Assembly: GCF_010119935.1 (NCBI RefSeq)
Contig: NZ_CP048209.1
Location: forward strand, 974,001 to 1,038,000
Direction of reading: 5' to 3'
DNA: 64,000 nucleotides
Source of the DNA: Paenibacillus lycopersici
Lineage (GTDB): Bacteria > Bacillota > Bacilli > Paenibacillales > Paenibacillaceae
The position numbers and the translations under genes are program-made. Position 1 is the stretch's first letter. The number at the start of each line of letters is the position of its first letter. Below, one piece after another: positions 18,582-27,982 of this stretch. The notes under the pieces were generated by a model, which was not told the origin of the DNA, searched no databases, and worked only from the letters and a program-made list of their open reading frames with translations.

Positions 18582-19799
18582 ATGGGGGAGAAAGTGCGCG
18601 TAGGACTGGTTTACGGAGGACGCTCCGGCGAGCATGAAGTTTCGCTGCAGACGGCCTTGGCGGTCATGAAGGCTTTTGATTACGACAAATACGAAATCCA
18701 ACCTTTCTATATTTCAAAATCGGGCGAATGGCGCTCGGGGGATACCCTCCTAGCGCCGCCGTCCGATTTGGCCGTGCTGCGGCTTGCGGACGAAGACGCG
18801 GTCGTCGGCATGGATGCGCTTATGCCGGTGTTCGGCGGCGGTGCGGACGACGAAGAAGCGCCCCGCGCCGGCGCGCCGGCAGCGGCGTCGGTATCGGCCG
18901 TGCCGGCCGAAGTGCGGATCGCCTCCGCCACGTCGGCGGCGAACAATGTCGCGGAAGCCGCCGGCGACGGGGCAGGCCTTGACGTCGTGTTCCCGCTGCT
19001 GCACGGCACGTTCGGCGAAGACGGCACGATTCAAGGGCTCTTCGAGATGGCGAACATTCCGTACGTCGGCGCCGGCGTGCTCGCTTCCGCGGTCGGCATG
19101 GATAAGATCACGATGAAGAAGGTATTCGCCCAGGAAGGCTTGCCGCAGTGCATTTTCCGGTATTTCAACCGGACGCAGTGGGAGAAGGAGCAGTCGTTCT
19201 TCATCATGGAAATCGAGACGGCGCTCGGCTATCCCTGCTTCGTCAAGCCGGCGAACCTCGGCTCCAGCGTCGGCATCTCCAAGGCGCGCAACCGCGAGGA
19301 GCTGGTCGCGGCCGTCGAATTCGCCTTGCGCTACGACCGCAAGGTCATCGTCGAGGAGTTCGTGGACGCGCGCGAGATCGAGGTGAGCGTGCTCGGCAAC
19401 GACGAGCCGCGGGCTTCCGTCGTCGGCGAGATCACGTCGTCCAGCGAGTTCTACGATTATAAAGCGAAGTACATCGACGGCAAGTCGATGATGCATATCC
19501 CGGCGAACGTTCCCGCGGAAGTGTCGGAGGCGGTGCGCGAGATGGCGGTCCGCGCGTTCCAGGCGATCGACGGCTCGGGACTGTCGCGCGTCGATTTCTT
19601 CCTGCGCAAGGAAGACGGCCAGCTGTTCATCAACGAAGTGAATACGATGCCGGGCTTTACGCCTTACAGCATGTACCCGCTCATGTGGAAGGAAAGCGGC
19701 GTGCCGTATGCGCAGCTCCTGGATACGCTGATTCAGCTGGCGATCGAACGCCATGCCGAGAAGCAGCGCATCGATTATGGCGGAGGAGATCCGGCTTAA
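18582..19799 (+). CDS. ddl: D-alanine--D-alanine ligase with N-domain insertion
   Basis: ATP-grasp ligase that makes D-Ala-D-Ala for peptidoglycan. It shows VGLVYGGRSGEHEVSLQTA, VVFPLLHGTFGEDGTIQG, CFVKPANLGSSVGISKA and FFLRKEDGQLFINEVNTMPG. At 405 residues it is about 45-50 longer than usual: an Ala/Glu/Gly-rich stretch (residues about 85-132, encoded about 18834-18978) is inserted between MPVFGGG and GLDVVFPLLHG. GGAGG (18570-18574) precedes the ATG. The stop codon is inside the terminator stem. The catalytic regions look intact, so it should be functional. Confidence 0.95.
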   Translation: MGEKVRVGLVYGGRSGEHEVSLQTALAVMKAFDYDKYEIQPFYISKSGEWRSGDTLLAPPSDLAVLRLADEDAVVGMDALMPVFGGGADDEEAPRAGAPAAASVSAVPAEVRIASATSAANNVAEAAGDGAGLDVVFPLLHGTFGEDGTIQGLFEMANIPYVGAGVLASAVGMDKITMKKVFAQEGLPQCIFRYFNRTQWEKEQSFFIMEIETALGYPCFVKPANLGSSVGISKARNREELVAAVEFALRYDRKVIVEEFVDAREIEVSVLGNDEPRASVVGEITSSSEFYDYKAKYIDGKSMMHIPANVPAEVSEAVREMAVRAFQAIDGSGLSRVDFFLRKEDGQLFINEVNTMPGFTPYSMYPLMWKESGVPYAQLLDTLIQLAIERHAEKQRIDYGGGDPA

Positions 19800-19816
19800 G
19801 ATCAAGCCGGATTTTC
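19789..19816 (+). terminator. terminator overlapping the ddl stop codon
   Basis: 9-bp perfect stem ATCCGGCTT / AAGCCGGAT (19789-19797, 19804-19812), then TTTC. The ddl TAA is at the 5' arm/loop edge. Confidence 0.65.
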
Positions 19817-20261
19817 TGCTTCTGGCGCGTGAACGGGCTGCACTGCAATTTGCGGCTCTGCGAGAGTTTTACGAACCGTACGCGCCTTATACGGACGAAA
19901 TGACCGTCAGGAACAAGGCAAGGAATCTGAAACGCCTTATTCCGGCGACAACGTCTCGGATGCAGGGCTGATTGGCCGAATAGCGACGCTGGGATTCGTT
20001 GCATTGCAGAAGACAGCCGATATGAGGGATTAGCGTTAACTGGGTTCGTAAGCTGCAGCACCGTCATATGCTAAGCAGCGGCCTGCTTGCAAGGTCTCTT
20101 GGGATCAGGGGCAGTATCGGGAATCGGGGAATCATCCACGGGTTGGTTTCACGGGCTGCCGGATGAACCCAGCAGCAGCGGCGTCGTACGAGCATATGCA
20201 TCCGATGCAGGCTGTTGCCGTCTTGCCGGATTTCCGGCTGCGGGCTTCGCACGCAACACTT
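19817..20261. other. intergenic stretch without supported gene
   Basis: About 445 bp between the ddl terminator and the next RBS. Open frames here have non-coding composition and no ribosome sites. No repeat or hairpin stood out beyond short GC-rich palindromes. Confidence 0.5.
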
Positions 20262-20274
20262 AAGGAGGGTTTCC

Positions 20275-20595
20275 ATGGGATTCCAAACGGAGTTTAATTC
20301 GGTCTGCAAGTTCAAGTCCAACCAGGAATTGTACGAGCTGTTGGAATACGGCCGCGGCAAGATGGTCAAGAGCGGCTTCCGCGTCTTCCCGACCGGCCAG
20401 AAGGTGATCGCCTACACCCCGGAGAACGAAGCGATCGCTATCGTGCGCATTCTCGTGTCCATCGCCGAAATCAATTTTCAGGGCGAGGAAGTGACCGAGG
20501 TCGAGATGGAACTCGTGCGCAAGCTGACGGAGGAAGAAGCGCGCGTGCAGACGGCGCTCGCGTACGAAATGTTCTTCGGGGATCAGCAGGGATGA
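20275..20595 (+). CDS. small conserved hypothetical protein
   Basis: A 106-residue soluble protein not recognised by name. It begins GFQTEFNSVCKFKSNQELY and contains GKMVKSGFRVFPTGQKVIAY, then a beta strand IAIVRILVSIAEINFQGEEV and an acidic helical C-terminus. The composition looks like a compact alpha/beta domain. AAGGAGGG (20262-20269) gives a firm ATG start. It overlaps uvsE by 4 bp, so the two are translationally coupled, which hints at a link to DNA repair but proves nothing. Confidence 0.82.
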   Translation: MGFQTEFNSVCKFKSNQELYELLEYGRGKMVKSGFRVFPTGQKVIAYTPENEAIAIVRILVSIAEINFQGEEVTEVEMELVRKLTEEEARVQTALAYEMFFGDQQG

Positions 20596-21593
20596 TCGTC
20601 CGCTTCGGGTTCGTGGCGATGAGCGTGCTGCTGGAGAAAACATCCCCGTCGAGGACGATGACGTATGCCAATTTCGCCAAGCTGGACGACCGGGAGGCGG
20701 GCTTGCGGCGCCTTGAGCGGATCGCGGAAGAGAATCTGCGGACGACGCTGCGGATCATGAAGCATTGCGTCGGCCATGAGATCTACGTGTACCGTATGAC
20801 GTCCAAGCTCATTCCGCTGGTCACGCATGACGCGTTCAAGGACTGGAACCCGTATCCCGCGCTCGAAGAGGCGTTCGCGGATATCGGGCGATACGCCAAG
20901 GCGAAAGGCATGCGGCTGTCGTTCCATCCCGATCACTTCTGCGTGTTCAGCACGCCGCGGCCCGAAGTGCTGGCCAAGTCGGCCGAAGATTTGAATTACC
21001 ATGTCGCGATGCTGGAGCATATGGGGCTTGACCCGTCCACGAAGTGCAACATCCATGTCGGGGGCGCTTACGGGGACAAGCCCGCCTCGCTGGAACGGTT
21101 CATCCGCCAGTTCGGCGCGCTGGAGGACAGGCTGCGCGAACGCGTGACGCTGGAGAACGACGACAAGACCTTCACCGCGCGCGAGACGCTGGCGGCCGCC
21201 GAGGCCGTCGGCGCGCCGATGGTGCTCGACATTCACCACCATGCGGTCAACGACGGCGGCGACGGCGAGGCGGCGCTGCACGGCGAGCTGTGGCCGCGCA
21301 TCCTGCGCACGTGGAACGGGCCCGATGGACGGCCGCTGCCACTCGCGCCGAAGCTGCATGTCTCGAGCCCGAAGAGCGAACGCGACCCGCGCGGCCATGC
21401 GGACAACGTCGAGGCCGGCCCGCTGCTTCGCTTCCTGCAGGGAATCAATGGCTCGGTTCCGCGGCTCGACGTCATGATCGAAGCGAAGATGAAGGACGCC
21501 GCGCTGCTGCGGCTGATGGACGACATGCGCCGGCTGGAGGCGGAAGGCGAGGCGGTCCGCGTCATCGACGGCGGCAGCATCGAGATTATATAG
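20592..21593 (+). CDS. uvsE: UV damage endonuclease
   Basis: UvdE/UvsE TIM-barrel endonuclease (333 residues) that nicks DNA 5' of UV photoproducts. The N-terminus IVRFGFVAMSVLLEKTSPSR is diagnostic. Metal-site stretches include LSFHPDHFCVFSTP, NIHVGGAYGDKPA, VTLENDDKTFTA, LDIHHHAVND and a final DVMIEAKMKD. ATGA overlap with the preceding small gene. Such an enzyme suits a soil spore-former. Confidence 0.94.
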   Translation: MIVRFGFVAMSVLLEKTSPSRTMTYANFAKLDDREAGLRRLERIAEENLRTTLRIMKHCVGHEIYVYRMTSKLIPLVTHDAFKDWNPYPALEEAFADIGRYAKAKGMRLSFHPDHFCVFSTPRPEVLAKSAEDLNYHVAMLEHMGLDPSTKCNIHVGGAYGDKPASLERFIRQFGALEDRLRERVTLENDDKTFTARETLAAAEAVGAPMVLDIHHHAVNDGGDGEAALHGELWPRILRTWNGPDGRPLPLAPKLHVSSPKSERDPRGHADNVEAGPLLRFLQGINGSVPRLDVMIEAKMKDAALLRLMDDMRRLEAEGEAVRVIDGGSIEII

Positions 21594-21624
21594 CGGCCGG
21601 CAGCGGCTCATAACGAAGTGCCAG

Positions 21625-21676
21625 GCGGCGCAGGATCGGCCTTCAACGAAGGCTTGATCTTTTGCGCCGCTTACGT
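21625..21676. terminator. probable terminator after uvsE
   Basis: GCGGCGCA ... TTGCGCCGC outer stem with inner GATC and GCCTT/AAGGC arms. The T-tract is weak (TTACGTTATTTTT), so termination is probable rather than certain. Confidence 0.45.
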
Positions 21677-21774
21677 TATTTTTGGTAAAGGAAGCGCTGT
21701 CATTTCGGCATTTTTGCACCCTGGTCCTACTTCCGAATCGGCACCACCATTCAAGCGGAGAGGATTGTGATTCA

Positions 21775-22545
21775 ATGAACGGTTTATTGGCAGGGAAGAA
21801 TATGCTCGTGATGGGCGTAGCGAACGACCGCAGCATCGCCTGGGCGATCGCGCAGTCGCTGGCGGCGCAAGGCGCGCGCCTCGCGTTCACGTACGAGAGC
21901 GAGCGGGTCGAGGAGCGGGTGCGCAAGCTCGCGGACACGATTCCGGGCTCGATTCTGCTGCCGTGCAACGTCACGGCGGACGAAGAGATCGAAGGGCTCG
22001 CGGCGCAGATCCGGGAGAGCTTCGGCGTCCTTCACGGCCTCGTGCACAGCATCGCGTTCGCGAAGACGGAAGAACTGGAGGGCATGTTCGTCGACACGTC
22101 GCGCGCCGGCTTCGCGCTTGCGCACGATATCAGCGCCTACTCGCTGACGGCGGTCGCCCAGCGGTTATATCCGCTCATGACCGAAGGCGGCAGCATCATG
22201 ACGATGACGTATCTCGGCGCGGAACGCGCGCTCCGCAACTATAATGTCATGGGCGTCGCCAAAGCCGCGCTGGAAGCGTCCGTCCGCTACCTCGCCGCTG
22301 ATCTCGGCCCGCACGGCATCCGCGTCAACGCGGTTTCCGCCGGCCCGATCCGGACGCTGGCGGCCAAAGGCATCAAGGACTTCAACGCGATTTTGCGGCA
22401 GGTCGAGGAGAAATCCCCGCTGCGCCGAACGACGGACGCCTCCGAGGTCGGCGACACGGCGATGTTCCTGCTGAGCCCGCTGTCGCGCGGCATTACGGGC
22501 GAAGTGATCTATTGCGATAACGGGTATCATATCGTCGGCGTCTAG
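21775..22545 (+). CDS. fabI: enoyl-[acyl-carrier-protein] reductase
   Basis: NADH-dependent FabI-type reductase (256 residues) for the last step of the fatty-acid elongation cycle. It shows LVMGVANDRSIAWAIAQSLA, HSIAFAKTEELEG, MTMTYLGAERALRNYN and the catalytic Tyr-x6-Lys in YNVMGVAKAALEASV, with SAGPIRTLAAKGI after it. GGAGAGG lies upstream and sets the ATG at 21775. It is single-gene; no FapR-like site was recognised. FabI is the triclosan target in other bacteria. Confidence 0.95.
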   Translation: MNGLLAGKNMLVMGVANDRSIAWAIAQSLAAQGARLAFTYESERVEERVRKLADTIPGSILLPCNVTADEEIEGLAAQIRESFGVLHGLVHSIAFAKTEELEGMFVDTSRAGFALAHDISAYSLTAVAQRLYPLMTEGGSIMTMTYLGAERALRNYNVMGVAKAALEASVRYLAADLGPHGIRVNAVSAGPIRTLAAKGIKDFNAILRQVEEKSPLRRTTDASEVGDTAMFLLSPLSRGITGEVIYCDNGYHIVGV

Positions 22546-22582
22546 AAGCGGCGGGGTACAAGCTGCATATGCATTCGATTCC

Positions 22583-22628
22583 CGGCTGGCCGGAAGCGTC
22601 GCGATCGACGCCCCGGCCGGTCTTTGTT
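22583..22628 (+). terminator. terminator after fabI
   Basis: Stem GGCTGGCCGG / CCGGCCGGTC with an inner GTCG/CGAC arm, followed by TTTGTTTG. Confidence 0.65.
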
Positions 22629-22812
22629 TGGGGCGCCATTTGTGCGGTCATCTGGAAAATGTTAAACTTGAAGGCATGGCAAAGCGAGGGACGGCGGGGC
22701 ATATGAACCGATTTTGCGGCCAAGCGTCCCGGTCCGACGAAACTTTGAGCGCCATGCTCCGTATAGTAGTTAAGGCAATGATGAATTTCATAGGAAAGTA
22801 GCGTGATATGCC

Positions 22813-23667
22813 GTGAACGCTGGGAATGACATCCCTGTGATCGGGGGCAAGAGCTTCACCGCCGTCGCCATCAATTGCGCGGCCAAGGCCGGTGAATGGA
22901 TCAAGACGAAGCTTGGCAACCATACAAGCCTATCGATAAAGTACTCCGCGCAGGATCTTGTGACGGAAGTGGATAAAGGCGCGGAAGCGATGATCCGCAA
23001 TTTGATCGCGACGCATTTTCCCCAGCACTCGTTTCTGGGAGAGGAAGGCGTCGAGCCTGGACCGGAAGCGTCTACGAAAGCGCTGCAAAGCGTGCGGGAC
23101 GCCGAATACCTATGGGTCGTCGATCCGGTCGACGGCACGACGAATTTCGTCCATGGGTTTCCGTTCTTCTCGGTTTCCATCGCGCTTGCGTACCGCGGCG
23201 AGGTGATCGTCGGCGTGGTGTACGACCCGATGCGAGACGAGCTGTTCGTGGCGGAGAAGGGCAAGGGCGCTTACGTGCGCGGCCGCCGCATGGCCGTCTC
23301 CGACGAGGCGACGCTGCGGGAGAGCCTGCTTGCGACAGGCTTCCCGGCCGATCCGAACTACGCCCAGCCGCTTAACATGAAGCAGCTGCAGGCGATCGCG
23401 CCGCAGGTGCGCAACGTCCGCTCGGCCGGTTCGGCGGCGCTGCACATGGCCTACGTGGCCGCAGGCCGGATGAGCGGCTTCTGGGAGATCGGGTTGAACT
23501 CCTGGGATCTCGCAGCAGGCTCGCTGCTCGTGAAGGAATCGGGCGGCACCGTGACGGATCTGCAAGGCGGCGATTACCATCTCGGCGTTCGCCATGTCGC
23601 GGCATCCAACGGCCGCATGCATGATGAACTCCTGAACGCCCTTCAGCAGGCGGAAGCCGGCAGCTGA
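22813..23667 (+). CDS. inositol monophosphatase family protein
   Basis: Mg/Li-sensitive phosphatase fold of 284 residues. Metal-site motifs are intact: FLGEEG, DPVDGTTNFVHGFPFFSVSI (the DPxDGT signature) and WDLAAGSLLVKESGG. GTG at 22813 is the only start near the beginning of homology; the RBS (AGGAAAG, 22792-22798) is a little far. The family includes inositol, fructose-1,6- and PAP phosphatases, so the physiological substrate is open. Confidence 0.9.
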   Translation: MNAGNDIPVIGGKSFTAVAINCAAKAGEWIKTKLGNHTSLSIKYSAQDLVTEVDKGAEAMIRNLIATHFPQHSFLGEEGVEPGPEASTKALQSVRDAEYLWVVDPVDGTTNFVHGFPFFSVSIALAYRGEVIVGVVYDPMRDELFVAEKGKGAYVRGRRMAVSDEATLRESLLATGFPADPNYAQPLNMKQLQAIAPQVRNVRSAGSAALHMAYVAAGRMSGFWEIGLNSWDLAAGSLLVKESGGTVTDLQGGDYHLGVRHVAASNGRMHDELLNALQQAEAGS

Positions 23668-23671
23668 CCGA

Positions 23672-23721
23672 GGAACGTCTCTCATTCCGTCCGCATATGA
23701 CGGGAGAAGAGGCGTTCTTTT
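23672..23721 (+). terminator. terminator after the inositol phosphatase gene
   Basis: Outer stem GAACGTCTCT / AGAGGCGTTC with inner CCGTC/GACGG, followed by TTTTG. Confidence 0.65.
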
Positions 23722-23767
23722 GCATAAGCTAGCCTAAGAGCGCTGTCGGATGAGGGAGGCTGGCGGG

Positions 23768-24178
23768 ATGTTCATCGAGCTTGACGTGCAGGGCGATGTG
23801 CCGCTTCACGAGCAGATCGCGCAGCAGATTATCGCGGGGATCGCAGCGGGGGTATTAAAGCCGGGCAAGACGCTTCCGTCGGCCAAGCGGCTGGCGTCGG
23901 ATTTGCGCATCAAATCGCAAACCGTGCATAAGGCTTACCGCAGCTTGTTGGCGGACGGATTCCTGGTGGAGCGTTACGACGGCAGGCTCGGCATGCTCGT
24001 GCCGCCGAAGGAAGAGATGCCCCGGCTGACGGAGCGGTTCATGGATCGCATGCATGACCGGCTGCGCGCGCTGGCGGCGGAAGGCAGGGCGAGAGGGATG
24101 ACCGAGGCCGAGTTCAGCAGAGCCTGCGTGGCCATCTACCGCAGCGATTTATCGAGGATGGGAGATTCACTGGAATGA
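23768..24178 (+). CDS. GntR family regulator, short YtrA-type
   Basis: The product (136 residues) has an N-terminal GntR winged HTH: FIELDVQGDVPLHEQIAQQI, LKPGKTLPSAKRLASDL and the recognition region RIKSQTVHKAYRSL, then GFLVERYDGRLGMLV. Only a short helical tail follows, with no effector domain, as in the YtrA/YhcF subgroup. GGGAGG (23754-23759) selects ATG 23768. It overlaps the next gene by 4 bp, so it probably regulates its own operon with the membrane protein. Confidence 0.9.
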   Translation: MFIELDVQGDVPLHEQIAQQIIAGIAAGVLKPGKTLPSAKRLASDLRIKSQTVHKAYRSLLADGFLVERYDGRLGMLVPPKEEMPRLTERFMDRMHDRLRALAAEGRARGMTEAEFSRACVAIYRSDLSRMGDSLE

Positions 24179-24897
24179 CGGACGTATCGAATGACCGGAG
24201 AGGCACGCTTTCGCCGCGCTGGTATTGGCTGCAGGCGCTGCTGATCGCAGGTTCCGCGCTGACGGCGGCGCTGCTGTGGCGGGACATTCCGACGACGGTG
24301 ACGACGCACTACAATTTCCGGTTCGAGCCGGACGGTTTCGGAGCCAAAAGCTGGGGAACCGTCTTCCTGCTCAATATCGTGCAGCTGTGCCTGCTCCTGA
24401 CGATGCTGGGCACGAACGCCGTTATCGCGCGGACGACGAGCGTCCAAGCGTCGGATAAAGGGGAGAACGAGGCGAAGCGGCGCGAATTCCGGTTCGTGAA
24501 CAGCGTGTTCCTCTACGGCTTGTCGCTGCTGCTGACCGCGTTCTTCAGCTACATACAAGCGACGATGCTCTACGGATGGCCGAGCCGGGTCTTGGCTGTC
24601 GTGACCGTGCTGGTGATGCTGCTCGTGATCGGCGGCATCGTCGGCCTGACCGTGACGGTACGACGGCTCGGCTTGCAGGAGCAAGGCAGCGGAGACGGCG
24701 AAGGAGCGGCCGGGGGCGCACACTGGCTGGCGGGAGGCGGGCTGTATTATAACCCGCGCGATCCCGCCGTCTTCGTCCCGAAGAAATACGGCATCGGATG
24801 GACGGTCAACTTCGGCCGCCCGGTGGGGTGGGTCGTCGTCGGCACGCTCATTCTGATCCCGTTCGCCATCGTGACGCTTGTCGCGCTCATGACATGA
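24175..24897 (+). CDS. DUF1648/DUF5808 membrane protein
   Basis: A 240-residue polytopic membrane protein with four to five hydrophobic segments. The first part resembles DUF1648 (WRDIPTTVTTHYNFRFEPDG); near residue 180 it has a DUF5808-type segment, LYYNPRDPAVFVPKKYGIGW followed by TVNFGRP, and a final helix. It is translationally coupled to the GntR gene. Such pairs are common in Firmicutes; the biochemical role is unknown. Confidence 0.85.
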   Translation: MTDVSNDRRGTLSPRWYWLQALLIAGSALTAALLWRDIPTTVTTHYNFRFEPDGFGAKSWGTVFLLNIVQLCLLLTMLGTNAVIARTTSVQASDKGENEAKRREFRFVNSVFLYGLSLLLTAFFSYIQATMLYGWPSRVLAVVTVLVMLLVIGGIVGLTVTVRRLGLQEQGSGDGEGAAGGAHWLAGGGLYYNPRDPAVFVPKKYGIGWTVNFGRPVGWVVVGTLILIPFAIVTLVALMT

Positions 24898-24952
24898 CGG
24901 CGTAGACCGCAGGGCAAGGAAGGCGATCATGCAGGCACGAACGACGGAGATC

Positions 24953-25079
24953 CCAAAATAAAAACGCCTATTCCCCGGCAGACGGCCAGCTGCGATGAGC
25001 GGCCGTCCTGCGGCGGCTACGCGCTTTCACCGCATGTTACGGTGCGAGCTGCGTAGCCGCGCTTCGGGGGATAGGCGTT
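24953..25079 (-). terminator. large branched hairpin, terminator of hemL
   Basis: A 14-bp outer stem (24963-24976 with 25066-25079) encloses two hairpins: GCAG/CTGC plus ACGGCC/GGCCGT (24978-25011), and GCGGCTACGC/GCGTAGCCGC (25013-25060) tipped by CACCG/CGGTG. Read on the minus strand it ends in TTTTTATTTT, so it should terminate hemL. The three-way-junction shape is far larger than a normal terminator. Confidence 0.65.
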
Positions 25080-25126
25080 ATTGACGTTGTTGGCGTTGTT
25101 GAGGCGGCTGGACGCGGATTAAGCAG

Positions 25127-26446
25127 CTAGCCCTTCATGACCGAGAAGGCATGCTCGGCAGCCGCGATCGTGGCGGCGATATCGTCGTCGGTATGCGCGG
25201 TCGTCAAGAACCATGCTTCGTACTTGGAAGGCGCCAGGCAGATGCCCTGATCCAGCATCAAGCGGAAGAACTGCGCGAAGCGCTCGCCGTCCGTATCCTG
25301 CGCCTCGTCGTAGTTCGTGACGGGGTGGCTGCAGAAATGCGCGGAGAACGAGCCGCGGATGCGGTTGATCGTCAGCGGGATGCCGTGGCGGTCCGCCGAT
25401 GCCTGCAGCGCGGCCGCCAGCGCGGCCGCCTGCGCATCCATGCGGTCGTACGCGCCGGGCTGCCGCAGCACGTCCAGGCAGGCGATGCCTGCCGAGATGG
25501 AAGCCGGGTTGCCGGCCATCGTGCCCGCCTGATAGGCCGGGCCGAGCGGCGCGACCTGCTCCATCACGGCTTTGCGGCCGCCGTAGGCGCCGATCGGCAG
25601 CCCGCCGCCGATGATCTTGCCGAGCGCCGTCAGATCGGGCTCGATGGCGGCATGGTCCGGGAACGCGGCGTACGTCTGCGCCCCGCCGTAGTGGAACCGG
25701 AAGGCACTGATGACTTCGTCGTAGATGACGAGCGCGCCGGCCTCGCGGGTCATGCGGCAAAGCCCTTCGAGGAAGCCGGGCTCCGGCATGACCATGCCGA
25801 AGTTGCCGACGATCGGCTCCACCATGACGGCCGCGACGTCGCCGCCGAACGTGTCCAGCGCCGTGCGCAGGCCGTCCAGGTCGTTGAACGGCACGGTAAT
25901 GACCTCGCTGGCGATGCTGGCCGGCACGCCGGCGCTGTCGGGAATGCCGAGCGTCGACGGGCCGGAGCCGGCCGCGACGAGCACGAGATCGGAATGGCCG
26001 TGGTAGCAGCCGGCGAATTTGATGATTTTGCTGCGCTTCGTGTAGGCGCGCGCGACGCGGATCGTCGTCATGACGGCTTCCGTGCCGGAGTTGACGAAGC
26101 GGACCTTATCGAGCGACGGAATCGCTTCTTTCAGCATGCGGGCGAGGGTGATTTCCAGCTCCGTCGGCGTGCCGTAGAGCGTGCCGTTCGCGGCGGCCGA
26201 CGAGATGGCCGCCGTAATATGCGGGTGCGCATGGCCCGTAATGATAGGTCCGTACGCGCACAAATAATCGATGTAGCGATTGTCGTCGACGTCCCAGAAA
26301 TGCGCGCCTTGGGCGCGTTTCATGAAGACGGGCGCTCCGCCGCCTACGGCTTTGAACGAACGCGAAGGGCTGTTGACGCCTCCGACGATATGTTGAAGCG
26401 CTTCGGCGTAGAGTGCCTCCGAGCGCGGGCGATGCGTGGTGGACAT
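25127..26446 (-). CDS. hemL: glutamate-1-semialdehyde 2,1-aminomutase
   Basis: PLP-dependent enzyme (439 residues) that makes 5-aminolevulinate from glutamate-1-semialdehyde in the C5 heme pathway. It shows [66 protein letters not shown] and the PLP-lysine region [27 protein letters not shown] lies upstream of the ATG. No other hem gene is adjacent, so this may be a stand-alone or second copy (GsaB-like). Confidence 0.95.
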   Translation of the reverse strand: MSTTHRPRSEALYAEALQHIVGGVNSPSRSFKAVGGGAPVFMKRAQGAHFWDVDDNRYIDYLCAYGPIITGHAHPHITAAISSAAANGTLYGTPTELEITLARMLKEAIPSLDKVRFVNSGTEAVMTTIRVARAYTKRSKIIKFAGCYHGHSDLVLVAAGSGPSTLGIPDSAGVPASIASEVITVPFNDLDGLRTALDTFGGDVAAVMVEPIVGNFGMVMPEPGFLEGLCRMTREAGALVIYDEVISAFRFHYGGAQTYAAFPDHAAIEPDLTALGKIIGGGLPIGAYGGRKAVMEQVAPLGPAYQAGTMAGNPASISAGIACLDVLRQPGAYDRMDAQAAALAAALQASADRHGIPLTINRIRGSFSAHFCSHPVTNYDEAQDTDGERFAQFFRLMLDQGICLAPSKYEAWFLTTAHTDDDIAATIAAAEHAFSVMKG

Positions 26447-26604
26447 GGGCAGTGCCTCCTCTGAGTCATGAAGTCTTCATTATAGCTATCCTTGTCCCGC
26501 TCTACGTTAGACCGCTCGAGCGGTTAAGTCCTGTCAGCCGCCGAATCGGCACAAGAAGGAAAATCGCAATTCCTATTGTACCTCTGCCGCGCCGGACAAT
26601 ACAA

Positions 26605-26640
26605 CCAAAGAGGGAGCGGCCGATCGCACCGGCTGCTCCC
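26605..26640 (-). terminator. terminator of the LCP gene
   Basis: Stem GGGAGCAGCCG / CGGCCGCTCCC on the minus strand, followed by TCTTTGGTT, 15 bp after the LCP stop. Confidence 0.7.
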
Positions 26641-26654
26641 TTCTGGCTGTAAGC

Positions 26655-27731
26655 TTATTTGCTGTCGTTCGCGGTATTGCCGCTATTCGCGCCAGCAGGC
26701 GCTCCGTCGTCCTGCACGGTCGCATCGGTGGAAGCGGCGGTCGTCGTATCCTTCGCCAGCTCATCCTGCACGAACTTCAGTACTTCGTCTTCGTCGGAAA
26801 TCGCCAGCACGGAGGCGCCGCCGACTTTCTCGCCGCTGATCAGCTCCATCGGAGGCACCTGCGCCTGGCCCGCGATGTGGCTGCTCACGCCGAGCTGGCC
26901 CAGCTTGAGCATGTCGGTTACGCCGATGTTCGTCTTCACGTAGCCGTCGACGCTGTCGACGATTTTTTTCATTTTGAGCAGGTTCCAGCCGTTCTTCATC
27001 TTGTCGGCGACGGCGCCGAGCAGCTTGCGCTGGCGCTCCGTGCGCGTAAAGTCGCTCAGGGCGTCATGGCGGAAACGAACGTACTGCAGCGCCTTCGTGC
27101 CGTCCAGATCCTGAACGCCTTTCTTGAGATGGATGTCGTACCGGTTGCCGTCCGCGTTGTCGACATAGTTCATGTCTTTCTCGACGTCGAAGTTCTGAAT
27201 GCCGCCGATCGCATCGATGACGGACTTGAATCCTTCGAAGTCGGTGTACACATAATATTGGATATCGAGCCCGAGGATGCCGCCGATCGTCTGCATGGCG
27301 AGATCGGGTCCGCCCGCCGCGAACGCCGTGTTAATGCGGTCGTTGCCATGCCCCGGGATGTTCACGTACGTATCGCGAAGGACGGAGAACAGATGGATGT
27401 CCTTCTTGAGCGGGTCGAGCGAGACGACCATCATGGAATCGGAGCGCGCTTTCTCGTTCTCCTGCAAGCCCCGGTTATCGCCGCCCATGATCAGAATGTT
27501 CACGCGTTCCTTGCCTTCCCACTCGGGAGGCTTCTCGGCCGTCGTCACTTCGTAACCGGTGAATTTAGGATCGGTTGTCGGCTGGCTTAATTTATCGAGT
27601 CCGTTATAAGTGCCGTATACCTCGTAGACCAGAAACCCGGCGACCGCCAAAATCACGACGGATACGCCTAGCAGCACCCATCTCCAGGGTCTTTTTCGTT
27701 TCGGTTGTTTCGGTTGCTTTGCGCGCGCCAT
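26655..27731 (-). CDS. LytR-CpsA-Psr (LCP) family wall-polymer ligase
   Basis: LCP enzymes attach wall teichoic acid or capsular polymer from undecaprenyl carriers to peptidoglycan outside the membrane. The product (358 residues) has a basic cytoplasmic start, one transmembrane helix (WVLLGVSVVILAVAGFLVY) and the LCP domain: VNILIMGGDNRG, ARSDSMMVVSLDP, FSVLRDTYVNIPGHGNDRIN and LQYVRFRHDALSDFTRTERQ with the conserved Arg residues. The tail is Thr/Ala/Asp-rich. AAGGAGGAACT selects ATG 27731 within a longer frame. It may attach the rhamnose polymer made at 1-3.8 kb, by inference only. Confidence 0.93.
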   Translation of the reverse strand: MARAKQPKQPKRKRPWRWVLLGVSVVILAVAGFLVYEVYGTYNGLDKLSQPTTDPKFTGYEVTTAEKPPEWEGKERVNILIMGGDNRGLQENEKARSDSMMVVSLDPLKKDIHLFSVLRDTYVNIPGHGNDRINTAFAAGGPDLAMQTIGGILGLDIQYYVYTDFEGFKSVIDAIGGIQNFDVEKDMNYVDNADGNRYDIHLKKGVQDLDGTKALQYVRFRHDALSDFTRTERQRKLLGAVADKMKNGWNLLKMKKIVDSVDGYVKTNIGVTDMLKLGQLGVSSHIAGQAQVPPMELISGEKVGGASVLAISDEDEVLKFVQDELAKDTTTAASTDATVQDDGAPAGANSGNTANDSK

Positions 27732-27982
27732 ATGCGTTGTAGTTCCTCCTTGTAATCGATCCGAACGGCCGAGGAGAAGATCCGTTAGCGGAACATAAGA
27801 ATAGGCTTGGTTGATAGATTGCTGTCGCATGCTGCAGAGTGACTAACGTTAAGAAACGGTATGGCATTACATATCATAAAATTATAAAATGGATTGTCGT
27901 AGAGAATCAAGTTTTATCTGATAGAAACGAATAGACCGGATATTTCCTAGGAAATGTCGAAAGGGAGGAGCCGGGAAGCAAA

